A DNA stretch of 64,000 bases from Colius striatus (lineage: Eukaryota > Chordata > Aves > Coliiformes > Coliidae): contig NC_084767.1 of assembly GCF_028858725.1 (NCBI RefSeq), positions 17,189,895-17,253,894 of the forward strand. The letters run 5' to 3'. Under the pieces are notes generated by a model. The model was given only the letters and a program-made list of their open reading frames with translations. It was not told the origin of the DNA and ran no database searches. Shown in pieces: positions 12,341-27,500 of the stretch. The translations under genes and the position numbers were made by a program. The number at the start of each line of letters is the position of its first letter. Within the stretch, counting starts at the first letter, position 1.

Positions 12341-14071
12341 TTTGCGTGCTGAGAGGAAAGGCGAACCATCAGGGAGCGCACTGCACGTTCTCAGCGCTGG
12401 CGGCGGCCAACTCCTTCTTTAGTTTGCGGAAAATTCTGGTGTCAGAAGCCCGGCGCAGCCACCTGCGTGCAGCGTGAAAACCAGCACAGGCTGTTCACGT
12501 GTTCCTCACCCCAGAGAGATGGAGGCGGTGTTCTGTAGAAAAACATACATTTTAAGTGGATGCGTATGTTCCTTACCAAAGTAGAATTGACCTAACACTC
12601 TATAACTAAGAAGTTGAAACTGGGACTGCAACAAAGCAGCAGAACATCAGAGTTGTGCACGAAGCCAAGGTCACAGAGCAGTTTAACTTCCAGCACATGA
12701 TGTTTAAACTGCAACGAGCAGGCCCCCATCATGCTGCTTAGGATGAACTGATGAGCGTGCTTAGGGAGCACAGTGGCGAGTGCTGCTGTGCAGCTCAATT
12801 TAAGAAGTTGATTTGTCTTCTGTGGGCATGCTCCAAATGAAGAAAGAGGATATTTTCTTTATATTAGAGTGCCAGCAAAGACACGCTTGTTTGTATACAC
12901 AAAAGGCATACATAAGACCAGGAAATGCCTTCTAGGTGGCTGTCAGGAGCACAGGTCAGGTTCCCAAATCATGTTTCCTGTGTTATGTCACAGCACCACT
13001 GTTAATACAGTATGCATGGTTAATCCCTTCTACTAAGGAAAGAAAACAAGAAAACAAGGACATCAGTGATTCCAGAATTACTGCGACGTTACAAAACACA
13101 GCGTGTCTTTGGGTCTCTCTAGCAAGGTAACAGTTGGCATAACATTTATGTACAATAACTAGTCTATCACACCTCTACTAGTGTACAAAAAGTGATAGAA
13201 CTGGGCCACAGTATCCTTAGCTGGGCATCAACAGAACATGCATAGCATAAGTACCCGAAAACCAAACCAAATTAATTGAGACACATGGATATTTTCCATC
13301 TATACTTCAAACTAGTTACCTTCAACATCACCAAATGACTGCACTCAACTTCACGATCCTGAACTTAAGAGTGAAGGCTGGCTGCCTGTTGGAACACCAA
13401 GCCACAGACTAAGTGGTCAAATTCAGCAACAGCAAGACAGATTGTTACATGTACTGGGTAAAACATTGGGCTGACAAGTCCAATTAATATTTCTATGATA
13501 AGTGATTTACAGAATGACAGAACTCTGTACTCAAAAACTGTTAAATGCAGAAGTCCAAGTACCATGCTTATGCATTAACATGTGTATGACAAACCAGAAG
13601 TAGCAGAGATGACAGCTCATAAAAAAATTGGCAAGCATAAAATGGAATGACTCACAAAAAAAGTGTTGAAAGAATAGAATGTTAAATGAAGATAGAGGAT
13701 TACCTACAATAAAATTGATCACCACCTTGGGAACACTCAGAAGGCTAAACTCAAACCATTAGTCAGCTGTCTCTTGAGACCAGCCTCCCAGATAGATGGC
13801 AGGAACCACGAAGTGGGTATAGCACTACTGCATGCTTACTGGAAGGACAAACCCCAAGGTAGGGCTAAATAACAGTGCTAACTGACAGAAGTGCTCTGAG
13901 AGTAAAAAAAAAATGTCAGGGACAGAAGAAAAGTTTGAGTCAGTTGGAACTAATTTCCTCAAATGCCCTGTCAGTTGGTGTCACCTAAATGTAACATTTT
14001 ATCTAAAAGTAGAATTTACCACATGTTGGTACATGGTATTTATCTTGATTGATCAAATACATGATCCTATT
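12341..14071. other. CAMLG-SEC24A intergenic spacer, no gene recognised
   Basis: About 1.7 kb between the CAMLG promoter and the SEC24A poly(A) region. Both neighbours are on the minus strand. After the first 200 bases the sequence is AT-rich, with only short open frames and no recognisable repeat family. Confidence 0.6.
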
Positions 14072-14121
14072 TTTATTTATAAGAAAGGACTGATGGACTT
14101 GCATAAGTTCTTTCAATTAAT

Positions 14122-14127
14122 TTTATT
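14122..14127 (-). terminator. SEC24A: Likely SEC24A poly(A) signal AATAAA
   Basis: TTTATT on the plus strand, AATAAA on the SEC24A strand, with a second copy at 14072-14077. They lie 2.9 kb past the SEC24A stop codon. A long 3'UTR is usual for this gene in mammals. Earlier hexamers inside the UTR (for example near 16670) could give shorter isoforms. Confidence 0.5.
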
Positions 14128-17004
14128 GAGTAGCCAAATCTGATAAATTAGCACAGATAAAATAAGCATTTGCATGTGTTACAAATGACTTTTTACAGGA
14201 ATAAAACAGTGAAAATTACAAACTGTAAAAAGAAAGACAAGTAAATCCTGTCTTAAATTCAGAAGGGGGAAGATTTATAACTTCATACTGAAGATCATAT
14301 GTTTGAGTTCAGAAAACAAAGATTTAATATTACAATATTATACACTACTTTACAAAATTAAATTTACTATAAGGATTACATCCATAATAGTAAACAGAAC
14401 CTTAAAGTCACATTTAATGGTCCCTTATTTAACAGCCATTCTGCATCTTTGATTAAACTCTGTTAAGAAATTATTTCTAAATCAAAGTGAATCATTCTAG
14501 TTATTGCAACACAATCTATGTGGAGTTAGACCCAAATATATTAAATTAAAAACGATAATGAAAGCAAAGTAAAATGGATGGTAACAATGTTGGCTGAACA
14601 CTAATGTGTCAAATACAGAAATAGTTTAAAAAGAAAAAAAGTCCTGAAGTAGAAAAATAGAGTACATTTACAGTGGTAGAGTTGTCATGCTGAGATCCAA
14701 AGTACCAGAGCCACTCTTGCCTATTTTTGCAGTTCATCTTCAATGTCCTCATTTTTCAATCATAGGTAAAAACCACACATAATAGGTAGCTTGTGTGTTC
14801 ACTTCCCCTGTCTTGCCCTTACAGCAACACGAGGCGAACCAGCAGGCTTTTCCCACTGTGAGGGAATAAACTAACCAAGTTCAATACAGAATTTCTTCTG
14901 AACTGAACTCCAAGAGGGTTAATCTAATTCTTCTTTATAATGATCTATAAAACTTAGGGGACTCTAATTCAAAGTTGTCAATTGCCAAAAGACTGACATT
15001 TTTAGCCATTAGTCTGGTGTACATAAAACGATGAAGCCACCTTCAACATTTAGGGATTTTTTTTTTTAAAAATAAGGGATATATTAGCAAAATACAGTCA
15101 TAGTAAGAAACAGACTGTGGGTGGGCTGTTTGATGCAAGGATGGTTTTCAACATACCAAGTGAGAATATACCCAAAACACAAAGTTTTAAGTCATAACCT
15201 ATGCAAGTGCATAGCTTTCATTTATGACTTAAATGAAGAGACCCCTTTCCCCTCTGAAAAGCTGTTCAAGTAAATATACTCCTGTTGGCTATGCAGACAG
15301 GGATACTTAAACTGGTTCTGTAATAGTCTTTTCTTGCTATTTTAGACATTGTTCTGAGTTTTAGCTTGTTGTGCTTAAACAGCAAGAAGAATTTCCCCAA
15401 AGAAACTCCTCCCCTGAAGTAAGGCAACTCCTGACAATCACGTGCAGCTACAGCCCAAAACAGTAGCAGATGATTACCCTACAATGTCCTTTGACATTTG
15501 AATCACAAAATGTAAGTTAACCAGACTAATCACAGTACTTGTTTGACGGCTTGTAGAGTGTTTCACCTGTTCAAGTTACTTGTCCCAGGAAGCAGGTTTT
15601 GTAAGACATTTAAGTTTACCACTATTAAACAATAAAGCAAACTAAGATTTTTCCATATGAAACACTTCCATGGACATAAGCATACAGTAACTTCAGTACT
15701 CTTTATGTTAGTAGTTATCCATGATAGCTTAATCTCCAAAACAGAACTATTATCAATACACCTTTATAAAATTATTTAAATATTTTTGTATATAAATTTT
15801 CACTTCAAGTTCCGTGTCAACTTCCATCTGCAGCTCTGGCAGGGATCTGAGAGTATGTTTAAAGCTTTTATTTGGTGCATACTGGCTTTGGACCTAGGCT
15901 CATTACAGAGTTGCAGTAAAAAAAAACCCACCCAACAACTTTTTTTAAAACTTCAAGCACATCTCAAACCATAAACAAACCTTCAAAAGCAATATCATAT
16001 TTTTGTCTTTGGAAAAATATTTTCCAATTTTAATGTCAGAATATTCAATGCTGTCTTGAAACGTTAGGTTTGAAGTGCTGTCATACAAACTCGCTTCAGA
16101 AACACACCAGGCTTGCTAGCTTTTAGGGGCCTAACATTCAGTTAATGCAAACAAGAGCCAAAAGTCTACTAAACATAAACAAACAAAAATCTCAGCTAAC
16201 CTTCCTTGCCTTTCCCCTTCCACATCATTCACCAACTGAAATTAAAACTCCTTTCACTGAAGGAAACCAAAGCGTGCCATCTACCTAAGTTGACTTTTGC
16301 TGCTGACTCAGCCACTGACTTTTAAAAAAGTGTCTCCTATAGGGCCCACTCCTCCCCACTGTTGTTCCATTAGAATACTGACTTATTAAAAAGCTTTAAC
16401 AAATTCAGCCATCTCGTCCAGGCTAAGCTTACCTTTAGTCCTATTAGCCATAATCCAATCCAAGCACTGGATTCTACACTTTGTATTTGTTCGTTTCACA
16501 ATGAACACTTGTTTCATTGCTACTTTAAGCACTAAGTTGAAAACATTGAGAAAGAATTTCCCTGCAAATCATGATCAGTATTGTGAGGTTTTATATCTAG
16601 CAGCAAAACAAACAAGAAAAAAGCAAGGAGTTAAAGAAATATACATTTTGAACAACAAAGAACTCTTTATTTTACAAAATGTATTTCACCTTTTCAGTAT
16701 TGCCTTTGTAAATGTACTTCATGCTGCAACTACTTACAATAAAAATATGATTTGCAGCAAATTAAGGATGCTCAACCAGTTTCAACAGTTTGATTTTTTT
16801 TCTTTTTTTTTTTCAAGGTACAATGTTATGTAGTTGCACATTTGATTCTCAGATGTGGTCCTTTATTTGCTTTAGTTCGTTGAAATCACAGTGAGAACTT
16901 CTCATCAACTGCCTCAGGCCACAGATTTAATGAAGATATTACAAGCACAATCGTTCTTTACTGCAAAAATCTTTCCTTAAAGAAGTGAGACAAAGGCTAG
17001 TGCT
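14128..17004 (-). other. SEC24A: SEC24A 3'UTR (inferred)
   Basis: AT-rich sequence following the SEC24A stop codon at 17005-17007 down to the strongest cluster of AATAAA hexamers. There is no recognisable coding sequence on either strand. The extent is inferred; only transcript data would fix it. Confidence 0.5.
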
Positions 17005-18506
17005 TCATTTATTCACTTGCTGCTGTATATGGAGGAGGAATTCATAGTATGATAAGGCTGATTCTGTTCTGTCTTCAATCATATTTTGCAGAAAACTTGA
17101 TTTCAATGGACTGTCATCCCTTAAAAATGAAAATATAAGTGTTTGAGTGAAATAAACATTCACCAAAATCTACAGTGCAATGCATAAATAAAGTTACAGG
17201 TCAAATGGCAGGATATTCTAAGAGCTTAAGGACATATGAAAGGAGGAGCTCAGCCCTTGTGATTAATCCAAACAACCGTACTCAGCATTTACTTCATTTA
17301 TCTGACATTAAAATTGTTCTGTGACATTTAGTCTTTTTTAGTCTGTGGAAATTCTACTTGGAGACAACTCATGACAAGTCATTATGTTGTCAAATCTGTG
17401 AAGCACGGCATTGCACCACTGTTAAAACTTCGATTAAGAAAGTCCAGTATATGACATCCAAATACATATTGTTAAGAGGTCCCTAAAGAAGCACAAAGAT
17501 TGTTAAAAACCACTTACTTTATTATATATAGTATAGGGAAGAAAGGTCTCTGTTCTCTCAGCCAAGAAACGAAAGTTATTGTTCTGAGGGATTCTGCAGT
17601 TTCAAGTTCTGGGAGATGTGTCTAAGGGGCAAAGGGCAGCATTAACGCATGCATGGCATTTCTCAGAGAAACAGTAAAAGGAACACTTAAAACAGCCCAT
17701 CTATCCTAATCAGGTATAAAGGAAACCTGGACAGATACATTTTGTGACATATAGTTTTGGGCTAGTCTTCTTTGAAAGGGCTTGAAACAGTCAAGGACCC
17801 CGAAGTGGTACAGCAATTGCCTATCAGAACAGTGATGTCAGAGCTATGATCAATATCTGTTTTACTCCAGAACCCAAAGGGTTTCCCACTAACCCACTGT
17901 TTTTACTAATCACAGGTATTTTCAGTCTGCTCCTGCAGTGCTGAGAATCATTTCCAGCCTCTTCTTACTGTACTTTCATGGGAAGATAAAGTTTTAGCCT
18001 GCAGAAGTTCCAAGAGAGGCAAAAAAAAAAACCCAAACTTTCCCTGAATCTGGATTTATACTGAATAACAAGTAGAGAGGTAATATTTGAATGGTTGTAC
18101 TTTTATTTCTTGTGAAAGTAATATTCTGGGAAGGTTGTATGACTGGTGTACAGCAAAGCAAGCACATACCATATTCTGTGGGATTGAACCATAATTTGGG
18201 ACTCCAAGGACTTGGCTGATAAAGCTCTGCCCACAGTTCTTCCCAATCCATAGAAACATTACCTGAAAAACACCCAGCAATAACAACATGAATCCAATAC
18301 AATCTCAGCAGTCTCCTACACACTTTGAGTTCTCAGAAAAACATGGCAAGTAAATTTGGATACTTTCAAAAAAAAAAAATCACTGCCACCACACAACTTA
18401 CAGAGCCAGCATCCATAAGGTAAGCACCATCCCTGCTCAACTTCTCCACTGACAGCTGAAGAATGGGTGGCTGAGGTATAGTTCTATCATTTATGTTAAG
18501 TGCCCC
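17005..18506 (-). other. SEC24A: SEC24A exons 20-23: end of the helical domain, gelsolin-like domain and C-terminus
   Basis: These four exons encode PPILQLSVEKLSRDGAYLMD, VMFLWIGKNCGQSFISQVLG, VSWLREQRPFFPILYIIK and a final SALSYYEFLLHIQQQ helix. The gelsolin-like fold packs at the membrane-distal side of Sec24. The stop codon TGA is at 17005-17007. Confidence 0.9.
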
Positions 18507-21500
18507 CTACAGGAAAAAGCAAACAGAATAACAGGTGTTCACATCTTGATGCATTGAAACAGGCACAAGAACAGAAGGTTAAATAAGAACAGGATGGATT
18601 ACACTGAAGCTTGACTCTTCTTCTCAGTTTAGTTCAAGTCCTTCTTCAACTGTATAATTTGCTAATAAATCTCTTAATATTTTGTTTAGAGAGGGTGTAT
18701 TTATCAACTTAAGTCATCAGTTCTAGAACTGGAATATTAGATTTGTTATGTAGAAAATATGTGATTTCTAAGATTATTTGGGTTCTTACATAAACATTCC
18801 CTCACTGTCTACAGAACTACTTTGACATTTTAAAATAAAGGAAGCTATAGAGGCACAAAAAATTAAAGCATGTGCTATACTGTCTTTAAATACATGTGAT
18901 TTATAGTGCAAGATAATGACAGAAGACAGAGAATGAGTTAGAAAAAAACCTTTCCCATCCATCTATAGCCAGAGCACAGCTTCTCTCCAGAATTCATCAA
19001 CCCAGTCGCAAATAACGATTGCATAAATGCCACAAATGTGAGAATATGAAGCAGTAAATATTGGCTGTGCAGCTTGAATGTGGAAACTTTCTGAGATTTT
19101 TAACAAAAGTTTATTTTCACATCATCCAGGTCTTTAGGATCAGACAAAGAGACTGTGTAGCAACACAAATACTCACCTCATCTGTGAGATTATCAATTCT
19201 GTACAGACTGGGATGTGTCATAAGCATGAGGTAAACAAGGGGTTGGTTTTTCACTTGACACATGGTGAAAATGCGTTCATCTAAACGTGTGTTCGTCCCA
19301 GTTTGAAATGCTTTCTGCAAACAATCAGGTATTTCATTTGACTGTTAAAGCTGAATTTAGTACACATCTACCATTTACTCCTAACTTTCTTAATTCTTAG
19401 AGATAAGACCATCGGTATTTTCTCACAGTATGGTATTTTACCACTGCCATTTTACTTCTCCTTAGTTCTCTTCAGAGTTTCACATACAAATCACACAAGT
19501 CTCCTTATTCTTATTTCTGGGGTCTCAAATTAACCATGACCTTGAACTATCAGTCCTTTATAGTGAGAACTACAGCTGAGATGAAAGCATCCTGAACTAA
19601 TTCTAACCGATCCCAAAAATGCCAATTGATGGAATTAAAAATAATAAATATTGGAGCAGTTTATGACTGGCTTCAATGCACAGAATCTTAAGTAGTTCTA
19701 GATTTACAATAAAGATATAGTGCTGTCTTGTTGGGACAAAAAATCCCCAGCTGTAACTGAAACAAAAGCTTGCTCCTTCCACTTGACTGGATTAGATGCT
19801 TACAAAGCCTTCTACATGAAAAAGCTCAAAGGTCAAGTATAAACACAGCAGTAGTAACATGCTGGTTAATTCCTTATCAAGAGGTATGAATCAGAAAATT
19901 CTCTTTAGAACAGAAAGCCAGCTTGTCCAACACTTCAAATGACTTCTAGTATCAGTTCAGGGAAATCCAATAAAAAACACATAGTGCAAACATTGTGAAA
20001 TGCTTTAAACGTTCTGCAGGAACAGCCAGCCAACTACCTCTTTGCCAGCCAGCCAGCTCTCTTTGAATCCCCACTGAACTGCTGTGGGGATCTACATTTC
20101 CAGAAATGCACAAAAATTAGATTCCTGGAAAACCACTCTACCAGCACGCTGCCACATTCTCTAGACTAGTCACTATTCAATATTTTCACTAGTCAATATT
20201 TTCCTTTTCCCTTAAAACATTACTGGTTTTGTTTTTATACAGACTTCTAAACTCCTGCTTCTCAACTAGATCATGCTCCATAGTGACAGTCTTTAAACAT
20301 CTTCTCTATCCCCTATTGCTCTCGCCTGGAGGCAACAGCAGAATGCCCAGCCATAAACGAGATATATTTGCTCCATAAAATTCTCCAAGGACTTCCACTT
20401 GTCATAACATAACAGACTCCAAGATAAAAACATGTTCCTAAAATTGCATGTTTTCTACCCAGGCCTAAGAATCAAATAGGCTTTGTCTACATTGACCTTT
20501 CAAGTCATCAAATCCTCAGCTGCAGAGAAAGGCAACTGTTATCTTGAGAGAACTTTTATCTGTGGAAAAAGGACCATTCTAAAGGCTGTAAAACATCTCC
20601 ATACTCTAATGTCAAATTGCAGGAAGAGGGGTTTTATTAAACAATCTAAATCAAGCAACTTCTCAATTTTGAGTTCTACAAAGATATTAAAGAATAAGAC
20701 AGATGCTATTTTGTATATCAAAGACATGTCCTTTTACTTCATGTTGACATACCAAACAGTCATCTTTTTGCATGGCTTCCTTTCAACTCTTACCTGTTTT
20801 AAGAGTGCCAGTACATAAAGTGGGAAGAGCCGTAGTGAGTAAGGGGCCATGAGACCAGGCTGTTGAACGCTTAGTACTGATGAACGGTAAGCAGACAAAG
20901 AGTCTATCACTGCATTGACCAAGGCATCCCGAGCATCACTCAAGGTAGCAGAAACTGATCGGTCCACAGCTAAAAATAGAATACAAAGCTTAAGTAACAG
21001 GCTTTTCCTCCCTTGGTAGGAATACACTCACCTATGTTACCTTTTTCTCATTCAAACATACACTTCCATGCATCTTAATAAGCTTTTACTATGCTATAGA
21101 GGAAGTAAAAAAGAAGTGATTCAGGAAAAAAGCCAGGGGCTCATGCTGATGCACCAGACAAGTCTGTGACTGCTATACTGATACTTTAACTAAGCCACAC
21201 ATTTAAAAAAATCCCTTTTTAGGTTTGCAACTTAGAAAGCACTCCCAGATAAAATGTTTTCTTCTAATGTTACTTTGCAGATGTTTACTGCTCAGAGCTT
21301 TAGGGCCATCACCCATACATGTCCAAACAAGCTCTTATGCTTACCCATATTGGCTAACAGCCCAGTAATGGCTTGTACATCTGCCCCTAGGTAGACGTCA
21401 CTCAGTGTTGTTACAACAGGTAAGCACATGGTGTGGACACGAATTCGTCTTTCACCTGTAAGAAAAGAAAATTCTAGTCTCCAAACATAACTTTTGTTTT

Positions 21501-24500
21501 GTGAATCAATAAAAGGAATGCCACTGTTTACTCAAGAGCAAAAAAAGAATCATCAAGATTTAACCTAATAACTTGTACAAGTGGTGAATCAGGCCAACCA
21601 TTTCAAAGTGATTAGTTCTCCATTTCTGTGTAAAGTCTGCCTATTTTCAGACCAGAACTAAGCTGCCCAAGAAAATTCTTGGCCTGAAAGAAGCAATAAT
21701 ATCAAGAACATGCAGCAACACATCACAGCTGGAGCTGTGATACTATGTGTAAATCACTGCAACTGAATACTGTACTGTTAAAACAGCTGACACTACCTGT
21801 GTGTCTTACCTTTGCTGGATGTGTACAGGAGAGCTGACTGAAAAGAAACAACTTGCATATCAGTAAGACTCTCCTCTACTGACATTTGAACAGCATATCC
21901 TGCATCTGGGTTTACATTGGGTAATGACAACAAGTCTGTAGAACGTACGAAGAAGTTCCCATGGAAAGTATGAATGGAAAGACCTACAAGATAAGCATTG
22001 TCTTGAATCAGTTTTATTTTATAGTCTTGAAGTACAGACACCATTAACACATCAGCCATCACTGTTTGATGGCTGTGTATCAGAATATTAAGATTTTTCT
22101 CAATGAAATAAAGTATCTTCAGGAAAGGTAACTATCCCAAACAGACAACTAATCCATAAAATCCACAAAGCCCAGTAGAAAGTAGGAATCTGGAAATCAA
22201 ATCAATGCCAAATAGCAGTAAGTCTCTAGGCTACAAAACCAGTTGCTTGTTGAAATAGCAGTCCAACAAAATTTCCAGTTTTAACCATTGTAAAATGGAA
22301 CTTGGATGCCAGTAAAGATACTGAAAATAGTCAATGGTCTAATTCCTGCTACTGATTTTTGCTTCTAATATTTGTTTTTAACCATTTAAGTTTACATAAC
22401 AGCCAAAATACCAATCAAAACATTCCCAAATCACAGCAAACTCCCACATCTCCTCTCTGCTGTCCCCCAAAATAAAGAACAAACACATTCAAACCTTTGG
22501 TGCATCTTATCCTCATGACAGCCTCAAACCCAATCTTTCTAGTTAAATATCGTTTCAGTTCCTTTTGCAATTTCTCCACCTGGACAGGGTTGTGTTTATG
22601 ATGGTAAGACTGGTAGTAATAGACACTACCTGCAGAATACCTTGATATACAACCTGAAACAGAAACAATATACATTGCAGAATGCAGGCAGCTGCTGTTG
22701 TGGTCTTCAAATGTATCAGTTAAATGTCACACCTGCATATAGCTCTGCTACACAGTTACAGACCTGCATACAGAGATGTAACACAACTGTATGTTCAAGT
22801 ATGTATGTAGTTTCAGATGTGAAATAATTTTCCATTGGTCTGAAATTACAGGTAATTTACAGCTTGAAAATTTCGTTAAATGGAAAATAAAAATTACTGA
22901 AATGCTAATGAAGCTTACCCTAAAGGTGTTTGCATAAAAGAATGAAAGTATTTTAGACACATGAGGATGCTAGAATTCTGACTAAGGGAGGACATGAAAA
23001 CATCTAGATTAAATCAGGAAGGTCTGGAAAATAACATTCTTTTCATTGTCACTGCTTATCAAGGAGGAATTTGCACCTTGACAAAGTAGGTTCTAAGTAC
23101 CTGCCAAATTACAATCGTTGCAAGCCCCCAAACAGTTTGATATAACTTACCTAGAGAAGCCAAGTCAGAATATTGTCCACTAAGAAGAAATAAATCCACT
23201 GCAACCTGTTGTCCTGAACAGTCCAAGGCTAACTTCTTGTAAAAATCAGTTGATGGTGTCAGATGTATGTCCTGTTAATACAAGTGAATATTAAAAAATA
23301 AAAAGGAAGTCCAAAGAGATGAACATTTTTATTACTTGTTTTCAAGGACACTAGTAACTGATTCTCCATCACTGCTAACAGTGATATATATTTTTTTAAA
23401 GAATCAAATAATTAATCTTTGTTTATAGTGCTTGAGTTTGTGGGTTTTTTTGTTCTTTCTACTACTTTAACAAAGGAAGATTAGCTCAACAAGAGAATCA
23501 CAAAATTAACCCAGAACCGGCAATTCCAGAACCACCTACATGTACAGAACAGGGTAGTTGGTTCTCCCGACATTTTTGCTTTTCTAACCTTTGCAGTTGC
23601 TCTTTGGTTTGGCTCTTCTCGTGACTTTAGTGCTCCCATTCCCACAGATGGAAGCTGTGTCTGGAAGACAGAGATTCTACCTCCAGTGGGGGACATCAGT
23701 TTAAAGGCAGCCTGTAATGCAGGTCCCAGAGCACTCTGAGTTTCCAGAGACTTGGTAAACATCTGTGGCAAGCTCTTCAACAAATCTTGAATTAGCTACA
23801 AACAATAAAACAAAAGTATTGAGACTAGAGTCTTTGGAGTTTTCTTATTTATAGAGCCAATTGCTGAGCATATATAAACATGTGTTAACACTTCTAATAT
23901 GAAAGTAGTAAAGAACAAGCACTAGCAAAAGTCAAGTACTGTCTTGTTTCAGGTCAGATAAAATACTTCTTTTTTCACCTCAAACTTGGCATTTAAACTT
24001 TAAGTGTTAAAAAGCATTAAGTAATCCATAAATTATCAAGCATAAATTACCAAGTCTCAAGCTATGTAAACATCAATAGTTATTTAAGGTAGCTCTTACC
24101 TCTTTATTTTCATTTAAATTTACTAGTAAGTTCTCTGGCATTGGTATAAATACATCTGGAAGGGGAAAAAAAAGTACTTAAATTCTTTTTACAAACCTCA
24201 TCAGGCTTGTATTTGCCTTTCATAATACCTATTGAAAACTAGTAAGGTATCAGTGTGTAAACCCATTTAAACATAATGATGTGGATTTCTTGTTTCCTCA
24301 CAAGCATACCTGTGGCTAGAATGCCATGCTAGAGTATCAATTAACAGCGCTCAAGGATAATCAAGATTATGACAAAAATTGCATAGCAAAGATTTTCCAG
24401 TGTTCATTCTGCCCTGTGCTGTAACACACAGAGAAACAAGCACTAAGCATCAGCCACTACAGAATCTAGAGAGATTCACCAAGCATCAGGACTTGGGATC

Positions 24501-27500
24501 ACAGGAGAAACGTTGATAATTGTACAAATGAAACTAGAAGTTAGTAAGGCTATCTTCACGTTTTAAGTTAGGAACAATCATGTCACTGCCCAGACATCAG
24601 GGGCTCTATAAATTAACACAGACATACGCTAATTTTAAAGTCATGATTAGAGAGACTAACAACTGGATCTAGAAACTCCCACCAGATATCTTTTGCTTAA
24701 AAGCTGTCAAAATCTGCAGTCATTAGTAGATTCTAATCACAGAATTTATTTCTGCATACCTTCAATATCTGAAACAATAAGCATCTGAGGCTGAGAGAGA
24801 CCTTCCTGAAGACTGTAGAAATGGATTGTGCTGTCAAATGTTATGAAGCCTATTTTTGTTCTGGTATTCCCAGGAAGCCTAAAAAACAAGACGTATGGTG
24901 TTCAGCAAGATGAAATTTCATTTCTGCAGGCTTTTTTTTTTAAAAAAAAACAAACCAAAACAAGACACATTCACTGCACCTGTCCAAAGCTGTTACCTAG
25001 TAGTTAGCTCAACAACTACACTGCAACAGCTTGACCAAGTCATTTTGGAGAGAATAAATCCCAAACCAAAGAAGAGTCACCTATCAGACACTGAAGACAT
25101 TTTTTAAGATAATAAGAAACAAGAAATTGAAGGAAGGAAGAAATAAGCTGCAAAATACCAAGTAGCATTTACATTAAGTTCAAAGAGCATGGATTTTATG
25201 AAAAGTTTATTAGCTGTATGCATTCCTTTCAGCAAATACTTATCTAAATTTCACCTTGTAAAAAAATACAGTTCCAAAGACATCGTAAACACAATGTTTA
25301 TTCTTTTTTGGGATTGGCGAAGCGCACAGGAAAGAGCCAGATGCAAAACCAGTCTCCAAATTACCTTTCATATTGGTGCAGCTGTAATGGGAAAAAGGCT
25401 ACAGCTTTATGCTACACTTTAATACAACATTGGGCACTGCTAGCCAAAGCTAGGAAATTTCTCTTCTTGGCAGGAAGTACTGGCATGTTGATGTCTATCA
25501 AGTTTCATAAGAAGAACAAAAATAGGAGGTTCTAAGAAAAAGGTACTTACAAGTCAAGATTGTCTAACAGGGTTTGGCAGACTGTATTCAAGTATCCTGT
25601 CTCTACTGCATTATGAGAGACGTCAAACACAAAGAGGTACACAGGTGGTTGAGGTGGACGTAGCTGAGCAAAGAAAAGATTACCTTTAATTTTAAATATT
25701 ACATTTATGAGACTGAGTTTGCTCATTCCACTGCAAGTTTGAAGTCTATTAAAACAGCACACAGATGAGAGTCAAAGCTTCTGAATGCATTTGTCTCTTA
25801 TTGGGTCATTCTGGAAGAAAACTATAATTCCAGAAGACTTACAAACACCCACACATTCTAAATTTGAACAACTTTTACATCATTAATGTTTAGAAACTAA
25901 GAAACTATCTGAAGTTCTTCCCCAGAGTTCTCAGATATGCTCCTTGAGGTAGCAATTGTTCTACTGAGGTGGAAAGCATCCTCTATAACAAGGCTTTTTC
26001 TGACTTGCCTCTGGAAACAAAACAAAGGGAGAAAATAACTAAAAGTAAATAAAGCCTTACCATGTATTCAGACGGAGCCATAAACTCAATAGTAGCATTC
26101 TGGACTTCAGGTCTTTTATGAGGTTCTCCATAAACTCTTGTCACAGGATTATACATGAATTCTTCAGGAACTACACAGATAAGTTTATATGTTACTTCAC
26201 ACTAGTATTAGCTGTGTGGAATTTTAAAACAAATACATCAACTTTTCTGTGCCTCTTGGGCAATGCTTCTTGGAGAACTACACTAAGTAGGGCATCTCCT
26301 TTGTCATCTTGGGAGAACATGTCAGATTTCATTACTGTGCTTCATTAGTGACACCACTGTCTTTGCCCATGGGAGGCATTTCTCAAATCTCACCACAGCC
26401 TGAGCATGACTGACAACGACCTCTAGTACTGATATGGCCAACAATATTACAGTCTCAAAAGACAAGGTGGAAAACGTTAACCTGAACAGTTTAAAGCAAT
26501 AAGCACATTTAAAACCTACCATCATTCACTCTATAGCACAAATTACATTTCCATCTCCTTTGGTCTAGAAAGCTGACAAAGGGGTTAATGTATGTCCGGC
26601 AGGAACGGCATCTCACAATAGTACTTGAAGTGACCACTGGCAATTGCTGGAAAAGAAAAGCTTCCTGTTTTAAAGTGTCACCACACCATAGCTATTCATC
26701 TACAGTAACAGCGTTATCTATGTGGTGTTTCCCAGTCAGATAGTCAAAACATACTTGTTAAAGGAAGAAGTGTTTCTGGTTCCTCACAGCACCCCTACAA
26801 TTCCTTATTAAGACAACTGGTCACAACCAAGGTCAAACCTATTTGACTGCGTGCGCTCCTTTTTCAAGCTTCTAAAGGCTTGAATTTTACACTGATGATT
26901 CAAGACCAAGTCTTCAAACCAAACCCACTTAACTTTGTTAATTCTTGATGAAGAATTAATACTAGATTGGGTATAGGTAATCAGTAACTACAACTGGTGT
27001 GACAAGATAAAGCTATCTAAACAATGCTGGAATTTAAACACAGTGCCCTGTCACAGTTCGAGTGCTGTGCTGCCTCTAATTGCTGGTCTTTTGAGGTTTG
27101 GGAAAGTTGTTTTTTTTTATTCACGAGTGAGGCTTGAAAGTTTAAAAATGGCAGGGGGAAAAAAAAAAATCAGAAAAATTACAATGATCTGAATGGAACA
27201 GGGAAATGTCAGTTACCAGAGTAATTCTCTGGATCACATTTAGTCAATGTACTTGTCCTTCTTTTATAATTCATTGTCCACCTCTGGACTTTAATACAGG
27301 CACAGTTGATATTTCAGCACTTAAAGTTTTGAATATTTGTCATACCGATAAGTCTTTGAAAGGATGAAGCAGGAGCCCCAAAGGAAGTTTGGCTTTATTC
27401 AATAAGGCCTGAGTTTGAGGAATGTTAGTCAGGGTACAGCGGAACAACCTACATGGAGGACAAAGGGTTATTTTCAGAGGCTTTCAGATAAAAAAAAAAA

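Noticed and set aside
11716-12477. 253-codon plus-strand frame across the CAMLG promoter and exon 1
   Set aside because: It is antisense to CAMLG exon 1 and runs through the CpG island. No domain is visible, and the composition is what GC-rich antisense DNA gives.
23481-23588. Extension of SEC24A exon 13 into the following intron as an open frame
   Set aside because: A consensus donor at 23588/23587 and a correctly phased next exon (23151-23271) show this is intron; the open extension is incidental.
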